Source: Apus apus
Taxonomy: Eukaryota > Chordata > Aves > Apodiformes > Apodidae
NCBI RefSeq assembly: GCF_020740795.1
Contig: NC_067282.1
Coordinates: 169,662,274-169,726,273, forward strand
DNA length: 64,000 nt
Reading direction: 5' to 3'
Below the pieces are notes generated by a model. That model worked only from the letters and a program-made list of their open reading frames with translations. It did no database searches and was not told the origin of the DNA. Below are positions 22,573-36,900 of the stretch, piece after piece (the stretch's first letter is position 1; every line of letters starts with the position of its first letter). The position numbers and the translations under genes were made by a program.

Positions 22573-24087
22573 CCGGGGAAGAAAGATGAGCATATAACAA
22601 AAAACTAGGGTTAGAAGTCATACACAAATTCAGTCCCTGGTTTTACTACAGACTTCCCATGTGATCATAGACCAGTTGCTTCATGAAGGTCTGTTCTCAT
22701 TTGGCCAATGAAAAAATTGTCTTTTGATTATATGCCTAAGCTAATTTGTCTTTGCTTTGCATACAGAAATCCTCAGAAGAAAATTAATACTTGTGTAGTA
22801 TTAATTGTTGACTTTGCGAAGTGTGGCTCGTCTTACCACAGTGCTTCGGCCTTTTTGGAGTAATGACTCAGAACATGGAAAGAAAGGTATTTTGTGACTG
22901 TTACTGCAACTAGAAGAGAGAAAAATATGTGACTGTTTATTAAAATTGTCACTAGCTCATAACTTCTTGAAAAACACTGATCTAGTGAAAGTGGCAGCTG
23001 CACATGCAATTTTGGTGTTACATAAATAATACAGCAACAGTCAGCAAAGACAACAGTTTCCATCACAGACAAGACCATATATGAGCTTTCTCTCTTTCCT
23101 CTGAAGTGCTTTTTTCTCTGAACTGCAAAATGTTCAGACCAGAGACTATCCCTTTATACGTAATTCCTGCTGTAACCAGAACCATTAACAGCAAATTCCT
23201 CATCTCGGAGGCCTCAGGTGATGTTATAATGTAGGCCTTAGGAAATGCTGGGGTAGTTTTCCACATGCAGCATTAGAAGGAACTTTTTTTTTCCCTGAAA
23301 CATAGGAATAAGAATGGGATTTATACAGGGACGTAACTTGTGCTGGATTTGGCCATTTGATCACTGTTTCTTCATGCCCACAATATATGCCAATTTCTAG
23401 AGAACGCATTAGCAGCTTTCTCAATGCAAAGGTGAAATGTGTACACTTTTTTGTCTCACGATTCATAAGATGCTTCTTGAAATACCTCCCTGTAGCCACT
23501 GAGCCCAGGTATGAATCAAGTCATCCTCCCCTGCAGCACCTATGGAGCATTGAGTGGGAGATGGCTGCAAAGATAAAGGGTGCCTGGGCAAGCAGTGCTG
23601 TTACAGGAACAGAAAGGTTACAGCCATGCTGTTATGGCCCTGCAGCTCCCCCCTTCTCTAGACAAGCTTCTTTGTGTTGTAAATAGCGACTGCCATGGGA
23701 GTACCCGCCCCTGAAAACCGACAGGAGCTGCTGAGCTGTGGGACACGCACTTTCCAGGAACGCATGTGGAGAACGGGCTTACCTTAATTCAGTTTTCATT
23801 TAAAAATCAGTATCTATCTTGGTATTCCTATTCTGTTGGCTCCAGGGGAAAAGAGATTAAGAAATGTAAAGGAAGGCAGGTCTGAGGAGCATTGCCAGAG
23901 GTAAAAGGGAGGTAGTGTAAATATAATACCATCAAGTGGAGCTGGAGGCCATCATGGAATAAAGATGCTCGTGACATATGTCAGCAGGAGGTTTGAATGA
24001 TAAATTGCAAAACATTATGGATAATGCTTTTTCAGTCCTGTGGATGGGTTTGCAGTTCTGAAAGGCAACAAAAATTGTAAAGCCACA
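22573..24087. other. Intergenic stretch
   Basis: No gene or repeat recognised. The frames at 22833-23686 (67-109 codons) have no recognisable domain. Confidence 0.5.
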
Positions 24088-24250
24088 GGGTCACAGGGTG
24101 AATGAGACTGCCTGAGGCCTCTGGAGGCCTCTGGTCTGACCTGCTGTTCAAAGCAGAGTCCACCGGGAGGCTGCACCAGGCTGTCTGAGGCTTTATCTAG
24201 ATGGGTCTTGAAGACCTTGGGTAGGAGGCATAGAAGACTGACTTTGAAGG
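24088..24250 (-). mobile_element. Diverged CR1 fragment, antisense
   Basis: Resembles an antisense CR1 3' region of a more diverged subfamily: 'GGGTCACAGGGTGAATGAG', 'CTGGAGGCCTCTGGTCTGACCTGCTGTTCAAAGCAGAGTCCAC', then 'GGGTCTTGAAGACCTTGGG'. Boundaries are approximate. Confidence 0.7.
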
Positions 24251-27200
24251 GCAAGCGCATCATTTTTGGACAGGGTAAAGTATTATGGAGCTGGATGCAG
24301 CCACAGTGTGAGCCGTGGGAATGTGCAGTGTGCATGCACATCACACCCAGCAGTCCCCTCCTTTGTCCTGGCAAACCCACCTCTGTGTCCAGATATAAAT
24401 AAAACAATTATAGTCCCATGGTGGCTGTTGGTGGTCAGTGCCTCTGTGAAAAGGGCAGATGATGGACAAGGGGCTTTGTTGCCACAGCAGAAAGGAAAAC
24501 TACAAGCAGCTGTCTGGCCACAAAACATTGTGCAAGGTGAATGACAAACTGCAGGAGAGCATCAAGTCCTGCAAAAGGAACGAATCAAATGAATTTTGAA
24601 ATAGAATTAAGGCAGATGAGAAGTCATAGACATTTCTCTTTGGTAAGTTATTTCTGAAGAAGATTGCAGGCCCCTCACCAGTGACAGTGAGACTTTTGGT
24701 TTTTATCTGGAATGAACAGAAATATGCAGACATGGGACACATCTTGGGGACCCTACAGGCCAAAGCTGCTATTCTTGCGAGAGTCAGCTTGAAACCAAGG
24801 AAAGCACTCTGACCTCTTCTTGGAGTGGGGCTGGTGGTCATGGGTGGTCCAAGGCCCTGGGTGGAAACCAGCCTGCTTCTGCTCCTGCTTGTCTCCTTGC
24901 AGCAAAGGCACCATAATGGAGCTTTTCCTTGTGTAGCCCAGAAAAAGGAACACACATATTTCCCTGCTCCTTGACCACTGACCCTGGCTTGTCTAAGAAT
25001 GCCTCCCATCCCTGCCATGGGTCATGATACCTTTTTTAGAGATGTGTCACCTCCTTGGAAACCAGCTTTCTGGCTCAACGACCTGGCAAAGCAACAGCAC
25101 AAGAACATGCCATGCTAAAACGTAAGTAGTAATAGCTACTTGATTACCATTCCCCGATTTTTTAGTTTTCAGAGATAAAAACCTGAAAAAATCTAAATTT
25201 AACATGTTTTAATGAAAGAAGGTGTGTAAAGGGAGAGGGAACTAGCAGAAGCTGGCATGGGAATGAGGAAGAAGGGTGATGATGGGTGAGGAGAGCTACC
25301 TGGGGTGTTTGTCTCTCAGCCTTAGCCTTAGTGTGTTAACCCATTTTGCACATTAGAAAATCTTTTTTAAGGCAGCAGGGAGTGGAGATTCCAGCAGCTG
25401 GAGTTGCAGAGAAAAATACTGAAATTCAATTAGAGATTATGGATGAGGTTGTCTATAGATACTAATTTCATTACTGGCTTAAAAACAGTGTTTAGAATAG
25501 TCTATAATTGTGATAGTGGTAGGGACAGGTCCTGCAATTTTCAATAAATGAGGGGCAACATAATATTTCTTATGAAAAGGATAAAAATAATTTCTATGAA
25601 ATAAATCCAAGAGACATTCTGTGGAGACTGTTTACATTTCTGCAGTCCCTTCTGATTCTGGAAATACCTGGATTCACTTTGTGTTCTTTTAATTATCTCA
25701 GAAATGGGTTCATCAATGACAATTCATCCTCTCTGAACCACACACAGAAGTTGCTGCTAAGTTTGGAGGAAGATCACTTAGTTTGATTGTTTCAAAGCAC
25801 CTGCTCAAATGCAGTACCCCACAGTACTGAAGGGGTGATATCAAAAGAGTTGCAGGAGGTTTTTTTAAGGAGCTTCTCTGGAGCTGTCAATAAAGTTGTC
25901 ACAGGCATCACAGTGGAAGCTAATATTTTTCTTTTAGACCAAAGATGCTGCAGAGAAAACTCCCTTGGGCCACACTCAGTGCTTCTGCAACAGCAGCAAA
26001 CACCGCTCCTTCCAACACTCTCCCCAGTATCACTGGCCATGATGGCCTGGGAAACAGAAAAAGGAAACTTCCCTAGGATGCCTCCTGGCCTGGAGGTCGG
26101 CAGCTGTGTTAGCTGCCTGCTTCAGCCTCAGATCCCATCACCAGCCGATTTTATGCAACAGGTTGTGGAGGTGGGTGTTTTGCCATGTCTCCTGATCTAC
26201 CAAAACCCCATCTGAACAAGCTGAATACTGCAAACATTTTATCTGCAGCTTAATCAGTGAACTGGTGATCACCAATGGGCCAGTGTCACCTGGGTACACA
26301 AAACTTAATTTTTCTTCGGGGTGCATAGAGGATTGCTTTTGCTTTTCAAACAAACTTTTAGTCAATATTCATATTTTTCTTCTCTTTAAGGCCTCAAAAA
26401 TACCTGTGCATGCCAGACATTATAACAGAGTCTAGGATTTTTGGGTACCTCCCTTGTTCATGTTAACTTGTTGATGCTTTTCCTTCTTCTTTCCCCCAGT
26501 GCTGCTCATTTAAGTCAGTTTGCTACTCATGGTGTAACCATGCTTTTTACCAAGCTGATGAGAAGGAAATAACTTCCTTGAAAAAGCAAAGGTGCAGAGA
26601 AGTTTTTTTTGTTTGCTTGTTTCTCCCAAAACTTTAATGAACAGTAGTTAACAGCAAAGTACATCACAGTGGTTTTATCGTTGCAGGTGAAGCTCTATAG
26701 CCAGTGTCAATTGTTGATAAAACATTATCAATTATTTCCTGTTTTCTCCCTCCTCACGTGAGAGAAGTGGTTTGTGCCAGCCCAGAATATCATGGTGCCT
26801 AACCACAAGTGAAGAATGCACTGACATCTCCGAGACAAATTTTGTCGTGTCAGTGTAAATGTTTTCTGTGTTCCTGTACAACCCTTAGGGAATAACCAGA
26901 AGCTCTTTCCAAGTGATGAAGAAAACTACAGAGATAAACCACAGGCATGGTAAATGAGTCACTTGAAAAAACTATTTACAAACGAGCCTCTTAGATGTGA
27001 GGAAAAAAAGATATATTTTTTTTTTGGTGAATGAGAAACCACACGCTGCCAGTGGAAAAGGCAGCCTGTTTTCTGTTTTTCTACCCGCAGCAGGGGAAAG
27101 GGTGTTTCATATATGCTGCCACCCCGACAGGGCTGGCAGATGTGAATCCCAAGTAGGTGGACAACTGTGGCTGGAGAAGGGCAGCCCATGTCAGCCATGA

Positions 27201-28369
27201 CCCGGGAGTTTCTCAGGTGGTTACCAGCCATTGCCCCTGTGCCTGGGGAGACTCCCCTGCACAGAGGGGACCCGCAAGGTGGATGGCAACGGAGTGGCTG
27301 TGCAGCTTCTCGGTTTCAGTCTATTTCTAGTATTTTGGGCCAATGCTGATATGCTTGTAGGAAGAGGAACAGTTTTCTAACTCTAAGAAGTGTTGGGAAA
27401 ATTGTTGTTCTTTTGAAAAAAATCCCATTCCACTTGAGCAAAGAACAAGGCATTCAAAGCTTGGAGGAAATTGCAGTGTAGCAAATGGGTGTAGAGTTGG
27501 GTGCAGGGCTGTAATTTGAGGCAGTTGGATCAGCCTCTCCAAGACCAGCAAACTGCCCTGTACTCCCGAATAGTTCTGCTGACTCCGAACAGTGATCGAG
27601 GTGAATATTTTGGTAATATGGACCTTGCACATCTAATAGATATGTTCAGCACAATCTGATTTTTGTGGGACAGAAGATCCTGGTGCTTATTCCTCTGTAT
27701 AGAGAAAAACCAGGTGAATCTTTGTGGGAGGTTTTTATAGATGAAAAGGAAGAGACCACACTGATGTGCTCAAGGGCTACAATCCAGCAGAGTATTTCGC
27801 AGACTTAAACTCTAGGGTGAGTGTTTTAGTAACTGTAAAAAGGGTTAATAATTGTTATAAACATGTTGTACTGTGGCAAAAAGTGTGAATATAGGTGCTC
27901 AGATCATCCATGAATGAAGACTACTGAGAGGAAGTAGAAAGATGTTGTAACTTCTGCACGTTGTTTTACTATTGATTTTTGGAGTATGTTCCAACTTTTC
28001 ATTTCTTTGAAACACTGGGAAATTGCAAAAGATTTAAAGGAGAATAATAAGAAAATGTGGCTTCTGGTGAAAACAAGACATTAAAGATTTTAGTTCAATC
28101 CCATCCATGACAGGAAAGATCAACTAGATTGCAGTTAATCTACAAAAGTGACTTGGTAAGAAAAAACAGTTTCCTCCAGACAGATAGAAGAAAGGGCAGC
28201 AAAGTTTTACTCTTCAGTACTAAAATCAGGAAATCCAGTTTTCCTGGAACTAGCAATAAGACAGCCACTCACCAAATCAACTGGTATACAAGTTCACTTC
28301 TAAGACTGTAAATCAAAACTGTACATTTTTTTGTGAGTTGCATCCACCAGAAACTGAACTCAAGGGTGG
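24251..28369. other. Intergenic stretch
   Basis: No gene recognised. It includes the longest frame in the window (24500-25018, minus strand, 172 codons), whose translation has no recognisable domain and which lies in locally GC-rich sequence, and a 142-codon + frame at 25787-26215 with the same limits. Confidence 0.45.
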
Positions 28370-29640
28370 AATGAGATGCTTCAAAGAAGTTTTGGACCTG
28401 GGAACCTTTCCCTATTCTTTTGGAAAGGCAGTTCCATAATCTCACACTCTGATTACAAGAAGTCTTCCATCCTTTGGTCTAAATTTACTCATGACCAGTT
28501 TATAGCTGTTTCATCTAGTATCAGTTTATTCTGTTGGCTTACATCACTTCCTGAATTTGCTGTTTTCCCTCTCTAATGTAGCTCAGATAACAATTATGTC
28601 CTCTCTTGGCCTTTGTTTTTCTGTAGCTGAACAAAACAAACTCTTCTAGATTCCTTTTACAAAACAGGAGCTCTCTACTTGTTGTCTGGACCGTTTCTAG
28701 TTTGAACTAATCTATATAGCACAGGGTTAACCCACAACTGTACATTGGCATTATTCCCTACCTCTAACTTCTGGAAATACCTTGACCCGTTTACCTTCAC
28801 AGAGTCCATTTCCATCACAGCGTTGCCTTGATTGGCTCCTGTGATGAGCAGTGGCAACATGGGTTTGTTCTCTTCCTCCAAAGGGTGCCCTCCCAACTTC
28901 TTCTGACTAGAAGCCACACACCTGGATTGCCATTTGCACAGTCCCCTTTATCCCAATTTAATAATTGCATCCTCAAATAATTTAAGTTCTTCTCTCATCA
29001 ATCTGCCTTTGACTGAACCCAGGCTGTATTTTATTCTTTTCCTTCCTTGTCTTTCATGGTTGATTATTTCATAGTTTGTTCTAAAGCCTTGCACACCACT
29101 CTTGTCAGATAATGTATTTTCCTGCCTTGCTTGTCATTTTCTCCTTTCTTAGTGACAGCTATTGCATTTGCAGTTCTGCAATCTGAAAGTGCTACCACTC
29201 ACTTGATAGATGGATTAAAATTTCTCCCAACTTCGACTAGATTTTTAAGTGCCCATTTTTGATCTGTTTCCTTGATGAGAGAACCTTTAACTTTACCTTC
29301 TTGCTTCTGTTTTTGCCTTAGAGGAGATTATTTCCATTCCTGTCACTATTAGTCATCTTGACTGTGTGTCTGTGCTCTGTGTGAGCAACTCTCAAAATTA
29401 TCTTGCTCACCTACTACATTCATCAGTGCTTCTTAATGTCCACATCCATACTGGAAATGGAGATGAATTGTCTACTTAAATAGACAATCCAGCACAGTCT
29501 TAACCTGTAAAAGCATCACTTCTTCTCTTTCATACCCCTTTTAGACATCCAAGATGCAGTTACCCCTGCTCATCAGTCCTTTCTTCTGTCCCTAGGGCTG
29601 ATATTCTTGAGAAGGTGGTTGGGTTGGCTGCTCTCATCAG
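28370..29640 (-). mobile_element. Old CR1/L3-like LINE sequence, antisense (probable)
   Basis: The left part reads like an antisense ancient amniote CR1: 'GGAAAGGCAGTTCCATAATCTCACACTCTGATTACAAGAAG', then 'GGTCTAAATTTACTCATGACCAGTTTATAGC', then 'TATGTCCTCTCTTGGCCTTTG' and 'GCTGAACAAAACAAACTCTTCTAGA'. The remainder is pyrimidine-rich and may continue toward the 5' part of the same element, but the match weakens. It is much more diverged than the other CR1 copies. No open reverse-transcriptase frame survives. The right boundary is set by the younger CR1. Confidence 0.55.
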
Positions 29641-30298
29641 AATGGGATCACAGAAAAGCCCAGGTTGAAGGGGAGCCCTGGAGACACATGGTCCAACCTT
29701 CTGCTGTAACTAGGGTCTTGGTTAAAGTTATCTAGGGCCCTGTCAAGCACAGTGATGAGTACTTGAAGATAGGTTCCACTACTTCTTTGGGCAACCTATT
29801 CTGATGTTTAATTTTTCTCATGTTGAATATCCTCCAGAAGCAACTTGAGCCTGTTGCACCTTGACCTTTCACCACACATGTGTGAAAAGGGTACTTCCAT
29901 CTTCTCTTTAAACTACCTTTTGGGTAGTAGAAAACTATGGCTAAATACCCCTGAACCTTCTCACCTTGTATGTGGACAAACCCAATTCCTTCAGTCTTTT
30001 TTCAAAGGCAGAGGTCTCCAACCCTCTAGTCACACTGGAGGCCAAACACCTGTGGATGAACCTTCTCCCAAATTCAGTGTATCTCTTGAGCTGGGGGGAC
30101 CAAAGATAGATGCACTGTACTGGGTGTGGCCTGACAACTGCCAAGCAGAGTCAGAGAAAGAACATTCTAGGACCTGCTGGCTGTAAGTTTGTTGATGCAA
30201 CCCAGGATAGCATTTGCCTTCACTGCTGCAAAGATGAAATCCAGCTGTCCAACAGCACTTCCAGTTCCTCTTCAGCAGACCTATGCTCCTGTCTGTGA
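29641..30298 (-). mobile_element. CR1 LINE fragment, antisense, about 650 bp
   Basis: Antisense CR1, longest of the typical copies. The left end has 'GGATCACAGAAAAGCCCAGGTTGAAGGG' and 'ACACATGGTCCAACC'. It continues through 'GGGCAACCTATTCTGATG' and the segment around 30080-30200 ('GCTGGGGGGACCAAAGATAGATGCACTGTACTGGGTGTGGCCTGAC'), to 'GTTGATGCAACCCAGGATAGCATTTGCCTTC'. The frames inside it (29845-30298) are translations of this repeat. Confidence 0.92.
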
Positions 30299-30960
30299 TA
30301 TTTTTCTTCTTTACTTTTGAGGCAAATTCTCAATAATCTTGCACTTCTGACTTTCAGAAACTCCAGTCTTGCTTCATGTTTACCTTTACCTTTGGACCCA
30401 GTGATTGGTTGCTCTAGCTTCTCAGAATATTTGTTTTTGAAATGAAAATATAATTATTTGACTGAAAAGTTACAACTCATGTAACAACATCCAGACTTAT
30501 TCAGAGAATTAACATCTACCCTAAACAACACATTTCCCAGTAGTACTTACCTTCTCAGTCAGGTTGCTTTTCGTTATGTTTTATCTTTATCCAACCAGGG
30601 ACTGGATGGTGGACACCTTACATAACTCCAGAGGAATGTGTTTTACTACAATATTTTACCCAGTCCCGTTATGTTTTGTCCAAGACACTCCTTGAGACAT
30701 TTTGACTTTTGCTTCCTTCTATGATATACAAAATTTCTTCATCACCCCCACTTTTACTTCTGCATTTCTTAGACTTTGTTGTCTGTGCTCTAGACATGTC
30801 GACTATTTCACTATTTTAATTTCATTCCTTTGGCAGGACTTCTGGAGGTACTCTAAGACCTAAAGACTTCCTAAGCCTGTTAATATCAACAAAGCATAAC
30901 CTTGTGATTTGAGGTGACTAGAAAAATGTGAATCCATGCCTTCTTCAGCTAATCTACACC
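30299..30960 (-). mobile_element. Possible continuation of the old LINE
   Basis: Pyrimidine-rich sequence with the same texture as the old CR1-like segment left of the younger insertion. It contains patches that look like degenerate coding sequence on the minus strand. I could not align it to a consensus by eye, so the assignment is an inference from position and composition. Confidence 0.25.
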
Positions 30961-33900
30961 TCATTATCATTAATTCCCTGACATGGCAGTTCCTGCAAAG
31001 TCTTCCTTGGAAGCAGAGGAAAAATTGATGCATCCCACAACAGTCTCTTCTGAGTGCAATTCAAGATGCAATGCCAGAAATTCTAGGGTTTTTAATAGGT
31101 TTCCATATGTACCCAGGTATGAGAAGATTAATGAATATTTGAAAATGTTTAATTGCTTCTTCCACAAGAATATATTTCTGTTTGCTTATTTGTCTACTTG
31201 TGCCTGATTAGTCTGATTGAGGGTCTAGTACCAGCAACATTTTCATTTCCTGTTTCCCATTGCTTAGACCATTCAACTTTGGCTCTTAAACCTTTCAAAT
31301 AAGATATCAGAAATTGTTGCAAGGTATCTTACATCTTCATTAGCAAAAGGGGCAATAATACAGCAGTTGAACTGTAAGTTAAAAAAAACCAAAACAACTG
31401 GCATTGAGAACCCACCTTCTACACTGCATTTGTTTTCATTTGTTTTGAACTAGCTCTAATTTGGCCCCATGGCCTGGACACCTGTTAAAAACTGGGGAAT
31501 ATCAAGTGAGTTTCTGAAACAATATTCCAGTTTTATTTTATCTGAAAGGAATTCATTCTTCCGGGCTCCAAGAGAGATCTCAAATGCAACTCGATGTACT
31601 GTGAGTGGCGATGTCTGAAAGACTGGTTTTAAATTCCTATGTATGGAACAAATGGCACACTAATGTAAAAGATCTTATTGATATGCTAGTTCACCTTATA
31701 TGGGATGGAAAAAAAAATTAGCTAATCTAAAATTCCTTTGGGTAATTTTGAGCAACTATTGAACCATAATTGCTCTTTTTCTGAAAGAAAAATCTCTTAA
31801 GCAAAGAGGAGAGCATTTCAAGGGTGCTGATGAAAACCAGAGTTGGTGTTTCTGAACTCTGAGCCATTCCCAATTGAAATTCAACTTGTGTATCTGCTTT
31901 TTCAAACTTGTGAAAGAACAGCTGTACCTTGCCTGTGTATGTGGAGACAGGCCACACCTGTGTACATCACAGCTAAAGCCTGGTGTATCATACCTCCTCT
32001 ACTTCTGATACCCATAGTAACTAGATTAAAACAACCCTGGCTGTGGCAGCACATGGTACAGCTTCTCCTCCACTTTTGCTGCAAAAATATGCACAGAATA
32101 GGTTGATGAGGCAAACCAGAGGTATTGAAAAAGGATGAAGTAAGAAGTCAGGGCTCTGTAGGCTTTTATGTGAAACAATGAGATTAGTTTAAATGGGAGG
32201 GTAAGGCTCCTTTCGTAATTCTTTTTCATAAGTTTTGGAAGTTTTTCATAACTGCCATATAGACTTTCCTAGGTATTAACTATCTCTTGGGTAATTGATG
32301 GAATGAAAATGCTTTCACAACAGTCAAATAGCTGTAGTAGGAAAGCTGCTCCCACTCCTTATGGTAATTAACTCGTACAGACACTTTATCAATATGTGGG
32401 CCATAATTAGTAGAACAACCTTGCTGTTGCTTAGCTGCAAATTTTAATGAAAGTGTCAGGGGCTAAATTAGTATGAGACTTCCGATACTCTCAAATTTGG
32501 TTTAAATTGCTGACTGTGTTACAAAGTTACTGCCTAGGAAGGAGCTGACAGCTAGAGAAACTGCCTAAGTTTCGTTTCCTTAGGAAAAAAGATTAGCAAC
32601 ACCACCTGCCACAGTAACTACGTTTGTTATGCTATCAAGAATGTTTTTTGTTCATCTCCAACATTTGCTTGTTTTATTGTCTTTGTAGAAACTTGCTGTA
32701 TTTTAGTTTGGGTACAGAGACTCATTAGCCTCTTCAAAAAAGCAACACAAATTTAGTTCTCTCATGTCTTGGTCTTTTAAGTATTTATTACTAGCTAAGT
32801 CTAAAGTTGAGCAGAGGGTATCCATCCAGAGCACTTGGTAGCTGTGTTCCCGACTGTTGAAAAAAGAAGATATGTGACTTTAAAATAAGGTGCATCTACA
32901 CTCGACCCACAGTTGCTCTTCTATAGGCAGCCTTGTTTCCTGTGAAGATGAAGAGGAAATGTACTCTAGGGTGTGAAGCATTGCTTCATTTTTTTAACTA
33001 CTAAAAAGCAAAGGTCTTGCATATTCCTACTTTCACTTTAAATTCTGAATCTAAATGGGAAGTTTTTGCAAGAAAATGACTCTCAAGAAGTCCAGTTCTA
33101 AGTAAAAAGTTATCTGTGGATGGATTGCTTGTACGCCTTATTTTCTGGTGTGCTTCTAAGTGGTCTGGAGACAGGACAGAAAAAGGTAGGACCAGATCTG
33201 CATACTTACTTGCTTTTTTTCCTGTGAGTAAAGATGAGTGGCATGCTTAGTCACACAATTATGAATGGCACTAAAGAGAATGATGGGCAATGGGAATCCC
33301 CACCAAACCATCTCCTGGATTGTTTTAGAAGAAAGGATTGCATCACTCAGCAGATTTCTACTAGGAAACTTCCCGTGGATGTTTCCAAATGGTTATGACA
33401 AAAAATGCTCACTCTGTAGGCTGGTTTGAAATATTGAATGGATACTTTCTTAGTGATGCTTGAATCAGATAGTTGAGCTAGCCTCCAACATATGTTCACA
33501 CCTACACACTTGTGTTTACATGTACATGTGTGACATTTAATTATTACAAATTGTGTAAAGGGTAACATGTGAAGATGATCAGATTTTTCCCCAAAATGCT
33601 TATATTTCAACTTAAAAACATCAGGAAGGAATTAAAAGCATTACAGGACTGCTTTCACTAGTGTTTTCTTCCAAATTTAAATAAGAGTATTAATTACCAA
33701 CAATAAATGTGCCTGTAGGATAAAGATACTTAAACTGTGAAAAGAAATGCCACTGTACAATGAAAACTTGAATGGCATGTGAATTCCTTGCTAAAAACTA
33801 GACCAAAAAGCTCCAATGCAAATAAAAGCCCACAATGTAGAAAATCAACACAAGGAGAAGAAATGAATCACAAAACTCAACACGTGGAGAACATTCAGTG

Positions 33901-36900
33901 AACATGATGGGAGGAAGACGAGTGGGGCTGCCTCACCAATGGGTTGAAAGCTTGAAAAGTACCCTGTGGATGTAGCAGTGAGAATGTACAAGAAGCATTG
34001 TGCTCATTGGAGGGCTATGATTTCGAATGTTATCAATCTGCAACAAATTTTCAGCAGTCCTTGCTATTTCAGGAGGTCACAAGCTGTCCTGTGATTAGGT
34101 CAATGCAGACTTCTGAGTGGGTTCACCCAGCACATGCTGAAACTGACAACTGATTCAAGACCAGCATGCTTTGGTCTTCTATCTCTTAGAATAACATGGT
34201 TCTCTTGAAAAAGGGCCATGAGGTTATTGCACATACCTGGAAGTGCAGATGGATTTTTGGCTTCTTTTGAAGATGGATCTGATCCTATGAAAATGAAACT
34301 GAGCATCAGACTGAGAAAATAACAGAGGTCTTTCTGGATTGAGAGTTAAGGTATAGAGGAAAGCATGCTCTTGTTTACTGGGAATTCGGTAAAGACACTC
34401 TGAATAAAACATCTGATGGCTTTCTATCTATTAATGTACAACAAAGGTAGATATCTGCATATATATTCACAGGAAATGGCAGAAACTCAGAGCCACATAA
34501 TGCAGTCAGGCCAAATTACAGTGGAACTGGTTTTTAATGAATTATTTTTCTTAAAGTAGGTTAAAATGTTGCCATCAAAATCATGGAAATACTCTGGCAA
34601 AGGCCATGGAAATACTAGCATGCTGGCCTTGTAAAAGCCATGGCTATTAGTGAAGAATTAGAAAACCTTGGAAAATCACTCTGGGAAGAACTGTTTTAAT
34701 AACATCTATCTTTATTTTGTAGAAGACTTTACACCCACCAAGTCCCAAAGTGCCTTACCTGAAGTCATAATGTTGTACTGGTAGCATTGGATTGTTAACA
34801 TTGCCAAGTTAACATTAAAAATCAGCAGTATGAATGTTGTATGCTGCTCGTGCCTACAAAGCCTAGGCAGAAGTATCTAAAAAATCTTTAGAAAGAACCT
34901 TGAAACAATTACATTTAAATTGTAATTTTTAAATTTGTCTTATTGAGAAGAACTTCTAGAAGTTCTTGTTTCCAGTCTTTTCTCTGCAACTAAGGTGATT
35001 TTGAAAATGATTAGAAAAAAATCCCAACCCCAAAACTCTAAAATAAACCCTGTGAGTCATGAAATCACATAAGACAAGAAGCTGCATCTTTAAAAAGGAA
35101 AAAAACCCCTTTAAGATTCATGATATAATGCTCAGAACTGGCAGCAACTCCAAAGGATGTTACAGTGCTGAAAACAGAAATGTTCCAAGAGTAGTTTATT
35201 CTTTTTGGAAGAATGAAGAAGAGCAAATTAAAATTAAAGATTTTTGTGGCAAAGTCTATAGACACTCTGGTTGTAGCACAGGAGGTATTCTATGCAACAC
35301 CAGCCATACTTTGGGCTTCTGCTGTGCCACCAGTTCTACTGCTTTTCCATTGGACATAAACTAAAAGTGGATCAGATTTGAAATCTTCTTCTCTTTTATG
35401 GATAATATATTTTAATCTGGAGTTGGATATGTGAAAAGATTCTGAGCTCTAGAAACACAGAGTAAAAATGTACTCCATGTTTTTCTTCTACTGTTTTCTA
35501 CAATGATATAATTGTTTTCTATACTTCACTATTAGAAAAATAGCGTTTTAGGATTGTATCTCCCTTTCTCATGGTTAGCTCCCACTGGTAACTCACGGTT
35601 TTTTAATCATTCATACATGTATACTGTGTTGGGGTTTTTTTGCAGAGCTGGAAATCCAGCCTTTACCAGTCTGAAACACGGCACAAGAAACAAGGAGGAT
35701 TTTTAAATCTGCATTAAGTGTTGGTGTCCACTCACAATCAGCACTGAGGAAACATATGTTACAAGTGCCTTTGTGCAGTCTTAGAATTTCTTGTACACAC
35801 CAGTTCAATAGTCTTTCAAGGAAAGGGAGGGGGGTTAGGAGCATGCTCATTTTTATAAACAGGGACATTAGCTACTCATAATAGGGACAGCTGATCTGAG
35901 AAAAAATATTTGTTATTATCTCCACATGCTCCAGAAAGTAATTGTAAAATGAGTCCTGAACATTCCCATTATGCTACTAACGCAAGGTGAGGGTCATTCA
36001 GTAAGAAGTGGCCAGGAAGTCCACAACAGTGTGTGAGAAAGGCCAGTCCAGAACAGCTGTTAACAGGTATCTTCTTCTTCCTGGGCAAGGCAAAACTTGA
36101 ACTATTATTTATAGAATGGATGAGTACTCAGACCATGAGGGATCAGTTATTTCCTCTTACTAATTCAGAAACTTGTTATTTCATGGGGAAAGGTTTTCCC
36201 AAACTATGAACATTTTTCCATCCCACATGGGATTACCAAATTGACATGGTGAAGTATGAAACAGATGTGTCATTCAAGGTACTATGATTTTAATGATCTT
36301 ATACTTACACTCTAATCACTTCAAGTTGCACCCCTAAGCTCATTATCAGCACATCTGTCTCTCTAGATGGCTAACACCACTGGGTGTTACTTTTCTCTTC
36401 CTTCGCTTTCTTTGGAAGACTCAGCACCTACTGTGTGTCAGAAATCTTGTGAGTGGGAAGAGGGATCAATAAAATACATTTTCCCATTAACAATTGCCTG
36501 CAGACAGGAGTGTGTAATGGAGGCCAAAGGTTCTTCCTTGTCTCGTATTTCAGATGGTACAAACTGGTTTTCCGGTTCCGTCAAAAAATAGCTTTTCTAA
36601 AAAGTGCTTGGAATGGGTAGGATAAAGTATTTTATTTTGAAAAATTACAAGGCAGTTAATTTTGAGAATTTCAGAACTTCCCCCCCACCCTGAAATTGTT
36701 TTCTTATAAAACAAAGTAGCATTTTTGTGCCGACATTATCCCTAATGACCATTGGAAACATCCTCTAAAGCACAGATGGTTGCAAGGAGTAGACAGCTAC
36801 ACCCACCACAATGTGTAGCACCAAGGGAACATATCCCTGTCTGTAAGACAGTGGTGGGTTTTGTTTTTGTGGTAGGGAAAAATATTACGGTGTGTTCGTA

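Noticed and set aside
24500-25018. 172-codon minus-strand ORF, longest in the window
   Set aside because: No domain or recognisable similarity, locally GC-rich sequence with few stops, overlapping frames, and no promoter or splice context.
29845-30298. ORFs of 60-113 codons
   Set aside because: All fall inside the antisense CR1.
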